Assembly (NCBI RefSeq): GCF_028548395.1
Contig: NZ_JAQQLA010000010.1
Span: forward strand, 1-64,000
DNA length: 64,000 nucleotides
From: Vogesella indigofera
Lineage (GTDB): Bacteria > Pseudomonadota > Gammaproteobacteria > Burkholderiales > Chromobacteriaceae
Direction: 5' to 3'
Below the pieces are notes generated by a model. The model was not told the DNA's origin. It worked only from the letters and a program-made list of their open reading frames with translations, and searched no databases. The position numbers and the translations under genes are program-made. Every line of letters begins with the position of its first letter. Positions within the stretch are counted from its first letter, which is position 1. This document shows, one piece after another, positions 62,328 to 64,000 of this stretch.

Positions 62328-63368
62328 ATGCAAATCGGCCCTTACACGCTCAAGAACCAGCTGATCGTTGCCCCCATGGCGGGTGTCACCGACCGGCCGT
62401 TCCGCATGCTGTGCAAGAGACTGGGCGCCGGCATGGCGGTGTCGGAGATGATCACCGCCAACAAGACCTTGTGGACCACCAAGAAAACCCTGCTGCGCGC
62501 CGACCACAGCGGCGAAGTGGAGCCCATCGTGGTGCAGATCGCCGGTGGTGACGCGGCGATGCTGGCCGAGGCGGCGCAGCTGAACGTGGCGCGCGGTGCG
62601 CAGATCATCGACATCAACATGGGCTGCCCGGCGAAGAAGGTGTGCAATGTCGCCGCCGGCTCCGCGCTGCTGCGCGACCTCGACAACGTTGGCCGCATCC
62701 TAGACGCGGTGGTGCGCGCGGTGGACGTGCCGGTGACGCTGAAGACCCGTACCGGCTGGAGCAGCGAGGTCAAGACCGCGCTGCAGGTGGCGAAGATGGC
62801 CGAGGACGCCGGCATCGCGGCGCTGGCACTGCACGGCCGCACCCGCGAGGACATGTACCGCGGTGCCGCCGAGTACGACACCATCGCCGCGGTGAAGCGG
62901 GCGGTGGCTATCCCGGTGATCGCCAACGGCGACATCGACAGCCCGCACAAGGCGAAGCAGGTGCTGGACGCGACCGGCGCCGACGCGATCATGATCGGCC
63001 GCGCCGCACAGGGGCGGCCGTGGATTTTCCGCGAGATCCAGCACTTCCTGGATACCGGCGAGACGCTGCTGCCGCCGCGCATCAGCGAGATCGACGACAT
63101 CATGCAGGGCCACCTCGACGAGCTGTACCGTTTTTACGGCGAATATTCCGGCTGCCGCATCGCGCGCAAGCACATCGCCTGGTACACCCGCGGCCTGCGT
63201 GGCAGCAACGAATTCCGTCAGGCGATGTACGCGCTGGAATCGACCAGTGCACAGCGCCAGGCAGTGGCACAGTATTTTGCAACGCTTGCGACCCGTTCCG
63301 AGCGGCTGGAGTACGTGTCCACCGGACCGCACGAGGACGAGGACGCGACAGCGTGTGCGGGCGATTAA
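62328..63368 (+). CDS. dusB: tRNA-dihydrouridine synthase B
   Basis: 346-aa FMN enzyme reducing uridines in the tRNA D-loop. TIM-barrel motifs APMAGVTDRPFR, the catalytic Cys100 in NMGCPAKKVC, LKTRTGW, HGRTREDMYRG and NGDIDSP are intact. Upstream of fis by 23 nt, the conserved proteobacterial order. An exact dispersed-word copy is at 62685-62697. Confidence 0.96.
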   Translation: MQIGPYTLKNQLIVAPMAGVTDRPFRMLCKRLGAGMAVSEMITANKTLWTTKKTLLRADHSGEVEPIVVQIAGGDAAMLAEAAQLNVARGAQIIDINMGCPAKKVCNVAAGSALLRDLDNVGRILDAVVRAVDVPVTLKTRTGWSSEVKTALQVAKMAEDAGIAALALHGRTREDMYRGAAEYDTIAAVKRAVAIPVIANGDIDSPHKAKQVLDATGADAIMIGRAAQGRPWIFREIQHFLDTGETLLPPRISEIDDIMQGHLDELYRFYGEYSGCRIARKHIAWYTRGLRGSNEFRQAMYALESTSAQRQAVAQYFATLATRSERLEYVSTGPHEDEDATACAGD

Positions 63369-63391
63369 GCAACAATACGAAGCGGCAAACC

Positions 63392-63631
63392 ATGAACAAC
63401 AATAACGACGATATTTCCCATTGCGTCAGGCTGGCGATGGAGCAGTACTTCCGCGATCTGGACGGCGAGATGCCGGCCGCCATCTATGACATGGTGCTGG
63501 CGCGGGTGGAAAAACCGCTGCTGGAGGTGGTACTCAACCACACCCAGGGCAACCAGACGCGCGCCGCCGAGCTGCTCGGCCTCAACCGCAACACGCTGCG
63601 CAAGAAGATGAAGTCGTACGACCTGATTTGA
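63392..63631 (+). CDS. fis: DNA-binding protein Fis
   Basis: 79-aa nucleoid protein and regulator. C-terminal helix-turn-helix GNQTRAAELLGLNRNTLRKKM is nearly invariant in Fis. Shorter than enteric Fis (98 aa) because the N-terminal beta-hairpin arm is reduced, as in other betaproteobacteria. Co-transcribed with dusB and closed by a terminator. Confidence 0.95.
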   Translation: MNNNNDDISHCVRLAMEQYFRDLDGEMPAAIYDMVLARVEKPLLEVVLNHTQGNQTRAAELLGLNRNTLRKKMKSYDLI

Positions 63632-63636
63632 AACCG

Positions 63637-63667
63637 AAGCCATCCGCCGTCGCGGATGGCTTTTTTT
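63637..63667 (+). terminator. dusB-fis terminator
   Basis: AAGCCATCCGC (63637-63647) / GCGGATGGCTT (63652-63662) with CGTC loop and seven T. Confidence 0.93.
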
Positions 63668-63813
63668 GGATAGCGAACTCCCCTGCAGCGCAGGGGCGGG
63701 GGACGGGATCACCAGCACCGGGCGGCGCCAGCGCGCCGGCCGGTATACAGCAAGATTTGAGTTGGCCGCGGGCGTGCCCGTTGCCACGTTTTACTTTGAA
63801 GGCGGTAGAAAAC

Positions 63814-64000
63814 CATGACCAAGATCGAACGTGCGCTGATCAGCGTTTCTGACAAAACCGGCGTACTGGCATTTGCCCAGGCGCTGGCAGGCTTTGGCGT
63901 TGAAATCCTGTCCACCGGCGGGACTTCCAAACTGTTGCGTGACGCCGGCGTGCCGGTGATCGACGTGTCCGACTACACCGGCTTCCCGGAAATGCTGGAC
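63814..64000 (+). CDS. purH: bifunctional AICAR transformylase/IMP cyclohydrolase (5' part)
   Basis: First 62 codons before the window ends. [62 protein letters not shown] is split over the IMP cyclohydrolase domain (MGS-like fold, STGGTSK phosphate-binding motif). It catalyses the last two steps of IMP synthesis. It follows fis after a terminator and about 145 bp with no recognised gene; a degenerate word copy GTTGGCCGC is at 63761. Confidence 0.95.

Overview
GC-rich bacterial chromosome, gene-dense on both strands. Gene content and order (TIGR02449-type ORF/zapA/6S RNA/5-formyl-THF cyclo-ligase; dusB-fis-purH; aceE-aceF-lpdA with lipoyl domains on both AceF and LpdA; tamA-tamB) fit a betaproteobacterium. 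My best guess is Neisseriales, family Chromobacteriaceae (Chromobacterium/Vogesella/Aquitalea relatives). That placement is inference, since no 16S gene lies in the window.

Layout. 1-450: tail of an rRNA operon with two tandem, diverged 5S genes and a terminator. 0.5-3.6 kb: overlapping operon rfaE2-birA-coaX-SPOR protein. 3.6-10 kb: DUF1275 membrane protein, a Tat-exported PhoX phosphatase behind a Pho-box array, an M48 peptidase/DUF898 pair and agmatinase. 10-19.4 kb: a cobalamin salvage and uptake island. cobS, cobC and cobT lie on the minus strand; two TonB-dependent receptors, each behind its own cobalamin riboswitch, then cobU and btuF lie on the plus strand. 19.5-27.5 kb: zapA region, 6S RNA, fau, small lipoprotein, EVE protein, TSUP permease, leuS-lptE-holA, lytic transglycosylase. 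27.8-34 kb, minus strand: YcnI, rlmH, rsfS, nadD, carbonic anhydrase, GNAT, a biotin carboxylase without an adjacent accB, and a DUF2804 protein. 34-38 kb: a BigR-type sulfide/persulfide detoxification locus (blh divergent from bigR-pmpA-pmpB-sulP). 38-46.4 kb: BepA-like M48/TPR protein and the pyruvate dehydrogenase operon. 46.5-48 kb: a lower-GC membrane protein and a repeat-rich 0.8 kb non-coding stretch. 48-52.6 kb: LysR/EamA pair, thioredoxin 2, methyltransferase, second EamA. 52.7-58.3 kb: tamA-tamB. 58.5-64 kb: large Cache/PAS/GGDEF/EAL protein, RNase P RNA, dusB-fis and the start of purH.

The most unusual signal is a dispersed 12-13 bp word, AA(G/C)GTTGGCCGCA. Exact 12-mer copies occur at about 30 loci by hand count, against far fewer than one expected by chance at this base composition. 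Inside genes it is mostly single and usually co-oriented with the gene. Between genes it is often a back-to-back palindrome (TGCGGCCAACGTTGGCCGCA), typically 8-15 nt after a stop codon, and sometimes it forms the stem of a terminator. This resembles Neisseriaceae and Pasteurellaceae DNA-uptake words in distribution but not in sequence. Other points of note: compensatory divergence of the two 5S genes, duplicated riboswitch leaders sharing an extra 44-nt element, a REP-like insertion translated inside cobS, a 140-bp cruciform-type repeat, an enlarged P12 region in RNase P RNA, and two palindromes upstream of aceE.
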